From: Thermoplasmata archaeon | GTDB lineage: Archaea; Thermoplasmatota; Thermoplasmata; Lutacidiplasmatales; UBA184 | Reading direction: 5' to 3' | NCBI GenBank assembly: GCA_030039825.1 | Contig: JASHUV010000112.1 | Coordinates: 1 to 8,085 of the forward strand | Length of the DNA: 8,085 bases | Part shown: piece by piece, positions 6,501 to 8,085 of the stretch | Layout: each line of letters opens with the position of its first letter | Position numbering within the stretch: the first letter of the stretch is position 1 | The notes under the pieces: model-generated | What the model saw: only the letters and a program-made list of their open reading frames with translations | The model's database searches: none | What the model was told of the DNA's origin: nothing | Position numbers and translations under genes: made by a program

Positions 6501-7772
6501 ACCCCGGCCGTCGACGTGCCCGCCGGCGATCCCGTCCACTACGCGGCGAACGTCACGGGGAGCGTCGGTCCCTACCTCCTTCGCTGGGGGCTCGGGGAGA
6601 ACGCCTCCGCCTTCGGGGCCTCGGTGACGGAGAGCTACGCCTACGAGCCGTGCGAGGGCGCCTGCGTGTGGAACATCACGCTCGCGGCGATCGGCGCCGG
6701 CGGCTCCGTGGTGACGGCGAGGATCCCCCTCGCCGACCCGGTCCTCGGGAACGCGACGGCGCTCGACGTCGACCTCACCGACTACGGGGAGAGCGGCACC
6801 ACGCCCTTCACGTTCATCGGTTCTGCGCCCGCCGGCGGGATGCCGGACGCCTCGGTCTCCTGGGCGTTCGGCGACGGCGGGAGCGCGAGCGGGCCGAGCG
6901 CCGTGCACACCTACGAGATCCCGGGGAACTACACCGTCGTGGTGACGGCGACCGACGCGACGGGCGAGCACCTCACCCTCACGCGCGCCGTCGTCGTCAC
7001 GGGCCCGGCGCGATACGCGCCGTCCGTCGAGGGCGGGCCGAACGTCTCGGCGGGCTACGGCCCGCTCTCGGTCGGCTTCACCGCGACCGGCCTCGGCGGG
7101 GAGGGAGGGCCGTACGCCTTCTCCTGGGCGTTCGGGGACGGGGCGATCGGAAGCGGACCGGTGGTCGACCACACGTACACCACCCCGGGGTCGTACAACG
7201 CCACCGTCACGGTCGTCGACCACCTCGGGGACGCGGCGAACGTGACCTACCCGATCACGGTCTGGGCGCTCGCGACGGTCGCCCTCGATGTCTCCGGCGT
7301 TCCGGCGAGCCTGCGCGCCTCGGGAAGCTTCCGCCTCGAGGTCCATGAGACGCTCGTCTGCCCGGCGGATCCCGCGCCGACGTGCGGATCGGCGTTCCCG
7401 CCGCTGCGCTACGAGATCGCCCCGAGCGGGCTCGGCGCCCCCCTCGAGCTCAACGGGACCGGGAGCGCGCTCGGGAAGGCGTCGGCGTGGACGAACGAGA
7501 CGCTCCTCGCCCCCTCGACCCCGGGGAGCTACACGGTCTGGATCTGGACGAGGTATCCGGGGTTCAACGGGAGCACCGCCGCGCCCCTTCCGATGACCAC
7601 GGCCGCGGCGACGTCCTCCGGCGGCCTCGGCCTCGGCCCGTACGACGTCACGCTCCTCCTGGCCGCCGTCCTCTTCCTCCTCGCCGTCGTCATCCTCCGG
7701 CGCGCGCGGCGCGCCCGTCCGAGGGACCCCGCGGCGCCACCGGCGCCGCCGCACGAGCCGCCTATCCCTTGA
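3576..7772 (+). CDS. Secreted, membrane-anchored sedolisin-family (S53) protease with tandem PKD domains
   Basis: A 1398-residue surface serine-carboxyl peptidase, expected to digest external protein, probably at acid pH as characterised sedolisins do. Order: signal peptide (1 to about 29; Arg-rich start, LALLALVVLLAG core, possible cleavage after AGPAGA); pro-kumamolisin-type activation domain (about 45-205); Pro/Ala/Thr linker (208-222); S53 catalytic domain (about 224-608); seven PKD/Ig-like units (about 609-1232); a further beta-rich segment with one Cys pair (about 1233-1340); transmembrane helix (about 1357-1375), then a basic, Pro-rich tail. Catalytic residues seen are E311 and D315 (EDALDIEW), D410 (ASGDCG) and S526 (GGTSLACP). 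D569 (FHDE) and the GWDPVTGLGSPN loop match the calcium site. GTG is preceded by GGAGGG. The gene is divergent from the M50 protease and overlaps the end of rtcB by 11 bases. It has three lysines and 28 N-x-S/T sequons. Family is certain; substrate and pH optimum are inferred. Confidence 0.95.
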   Translation: MGGRTAYRRSGRSLALLALVVLLAGPAGAGVGTYRAGDAPRATSTTSPRGPFEIAAAYAPPAGVRPVGPLPSGTPLTVDVALEDRDPGGLAEEIVLEYTPGTPEYRNYLTPSEIAALYGPSESTYDAAADYFLAQGLTVGRSPDLTLLTLQGSAADVGRAFGTSFELFAGPDGEFYEPTTPAVLPGTIPWAGAVGLDNATVARPAVTAPAAGPSPPATTPSAGCATSPWLTPCLAWAAYNVTSLLAAGDNGTGYRIGIVDAYDAEEPQPQLASDFATFEKDYDLPRSNLSFVYATPSGNVLNTTDTGWATEDALDIEWSHALAPGASIVDALSADTDPGLYGSVDYLVSHDSVDVISMSWGENDVGIYNAYAGSCPSACNASSDGSYETLHPVLEDAAAEGIGLFSASGDCGAADGTSGLSTNYPASDPYVTGVGGTNLDENDTTGQWISESGWAGNSSGATSPGCINQGGSGGGFAPFSRPVWQNASGFPSTEAFRGVPDVAAVAGTPGAEMIVGGSSITEGGTSLACPIWAGLAADADRLAHGRLGFLDPSLYAAARSPTARSGFHDETQGWNGYDAGPGWDPVTGLGSPNAGALLPHLAASAVAAPGLSVELLATPRYGPAPLTVTFTVSATGGTGTFTSEDIDFGDGTSALVTNGRASHTYPSDGVFVATASAFDSAGNSSTSPAVLVDVGGGLLAVTLSAAPTRPATGANVTFTAQVTGDGSKFLYTFEFGDGTYLDLTNRSTVTHAYGSAGGWCAQVIAQDLDVPAHAGESAPVPVAVGGANAPSCVSSPPINASLSVFPTARDAPGDLLLDPTVAGGTGPLTVRYSSSDPYANACGCGIFSGSGAETVSANVTDALDGSANATADVTIYPALTGAFTASVLAGPAPLTVRFAVALSGGHLADANATRWTFGDGTNATGASVTHTFTAVGQFVTLGVADDGTGGIASSAFLLDVYASAAPLATVLTAQVTPAVDVPAGDPVHYAANVTGSVGPYLLRWGLGENASAFGASVTESYAYEPCEGACVWNITLAAIGAGGSVVTARIPLADPVLGNATALDVDLTDYGESGTTPFTFIGSAPAGGMPDASVSWAFGDGGSASGPSAVHTYEIPGNYTVVVTATDATGEHLTLTRAVVVTGPARYAPSVEGGPNVSAGYGPLSVGFTATGLGGEGGPYAFSWAFGDGAIGSGPVVDHTYTTPGSYNATVTVVDHLGDAANVTYPITVWALATVALDVSGVPASLRASGSFRLEVHETLVCPADPAPTCGSAFPPLRYEIAPSGLGAPLELNGTGSALGKASAWTNETLLAPSTPGSYTVWIWTRYPGFNGSTAAPLPMTTAAATSSGGLGLGPYDVTLLLAAVLFLLAVVILRRARRARPRDPAAPPAPPHEPPIP
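5400..7270 (+). repeat. Tandem PKD/Ig-like domain array within the S53 protease gene (about seven units of 87-93 residues)
   Basis: Five units carry the PKD hallmark FGDG, starting at residues 648, 735, 917, 1098 and 1186 (bases 5517, 5778, 6324, 6867 and 7131), each followed by an H-T/A-Y/F strand and a V-T/V-A-x-D strand. Spacing is 87, 182 (about twice 91), 181 and 88 residues. A degenerate unit with GLGEN in place of FGDG sits at about residue 1005, and another, without the motif but with an ACGCG cysteine cluster, is near residue 826. These fill the two double gaps and give a period of about 90 residues. At DNA level TTCGGCGACGGGAC recurs exactly at 5517, 5778 and 6324, and TCCTGGGCGTTCGG is shared by the last two units. 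PKD domains usually act as spacers or bind polymer or protein; here they probably hold the catalytic domain away from the membrane. Confidence 0.88.
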
Positions 7773-8085
7773 CGACGCCGAGCGGCAGGAGCCGCGCGAG
7801 GCGGCGGGTGAGGCCCGCGCCCTCGGCGACGCGGACGACCTCGTCGACGTCCTTGTACGCCCCGGGGGCCTCCTCCGTCACGCCCTCCCGGGAGGCGGCG
7901 CGCACGACGATCCCCTTCTCGGCGAGCTCGCGCGTCACGGCCTCGTAGCGGAACTCTCGGACGGCGGCGTGCCGGGACAGTCGCCGGCCCGCGCCGTGGC
8001 AGGAGGAACCGAAGGAGCGGTCGAGGGCGCTCGGGAGACCGGCGAGCACGTAGCTCGCCGTCCCCATGTCGCCCGGGATCAGGAC
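7762..8085 (-). CDS. rtcB: RtcB RNA ligase, C-terminal part (5' end outside window)
   Basis: RtcB is the GTP-dependent RNA ligase that joins 2',3'-cyclic phosphate (or 3'-phosphate) and 5'-hydroxyl ends, in archaea chiefly tRNA halves after intron removal. The 107 visible residues match the conserved C-terminus: PGDMGTASYVLAG, then SFGSSCHGAGRRLSR with the histidine that is guanylated in characterised RtcB, then EEAPGAYKDVDEVV and the ending RLLPLGVVKG. The penultimate Lys corresponds to the guanine-contacting lysine of the Pyrococcus enzyme. The stop TAG is at 7764-7762, and the frame runs off the window edge at 8085, so the N-terminal two-thirds or more is missing. No intein is seen in the visible part. 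The 3' end overlaps the convergent S53 gene by 11 bases. The gene is ordinary for archaea, and no archease neighbour is visible. Confidence 0.97.
   Translation of the reverse strand, partial: VLIPGDMGTASYVLAGLPSALDRSFGSSCHGAGRRLSRHAAVREFRYEAVTRELAEKGIVVRAASREGVTEEAPGAYKDVDEVVRVAEGAGLTRRLARLLPLGVVKG

Noticed and set aside
3534..7754. A very long open frame on the minus strand (about 1400 codons) opposite the S53 gene
   Set aside because: Its translation is dominated by Arg, Gly, Glu, Val and Asp with no recognisable domain. It mirrors the GC-rich codon bias of the S53 gene, where stop codons are rare on the other strand.
7560..7772. Archaeosortase-type (PGF-CTERM-like) sorting signal at the S53 C-terminus
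   Set aside because: A PGF triplet exists (about residue 1328) but lies about 30 residues before the membrane helix, and over 20 residues follow the Arg cluster. A simple stop-transfer anchor fits better.

Overview
The window is a compact, very GC-rich (roughly 70 % by eye) archaeal chromosome segment. The archaeal assignment rests on a DNA primase large subunit (PriL) with its four iron-sulphur cysteines, an archaetidylinositol-phosphate-synthase-type lipid enzyme, an archaeal AK6-type adenylate kinase and RtcB. A large secreted protein with tandem PKD domains and a C-terminal membrane anchor, beside an archaeal site-2 protease, fits best with a GC-rich Thermoplasmata-like lineage. That placement is inference; no phylogenetic marker was tested.

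Layout. Positions 1-1019 (+) hold the 3' part of an AK6-family nucleotide kinase, overlapped by a complete CDP-alcohol phosphatidyltransferase. Positions 967-3449 (-) hold a two-gene unit: a site-2 (M50) intramembrane protease followed by priL, overlapping by 28 bases. Positions 3450-3575 are the only real intergenic space, a 126-base divergent promoter region with A/T-rich boxes that stand out from the GC-rich background. Positions 3576-7772 (+) hold one giant gene for a pre-pro-sedolisin (peptidase S53) of 1398 residues, with a tandem array of about seven PKD/Ig-like units and a C-terminal transmembrane anchor. Positions 7762-8085 (-) are the C-terminal end of RtcB, the RNA ligase.

How it fits together. 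Housekeeping genes (lipid head-group synthesis, replication priming, RNA ligation, nucleotide metabolism) surround two proteases transcribed away from each other from a shared control region. One protease cuts inside the membrane. The other is predicted to be exported, self-activated and displayed on the cell surface. The domain content suggests an organism that digests external protein, probably at low pH because characterised sedolisins are acid-active. Genes overlap at every junction except the divergent promoter. I saw no tRNA, rRNA, CRISPR array or insertion sequence. The most unusual item is the S53-PKD surface protease, with its periodic repeat array, 28 N-glycosylation sequons and almost no lysine.
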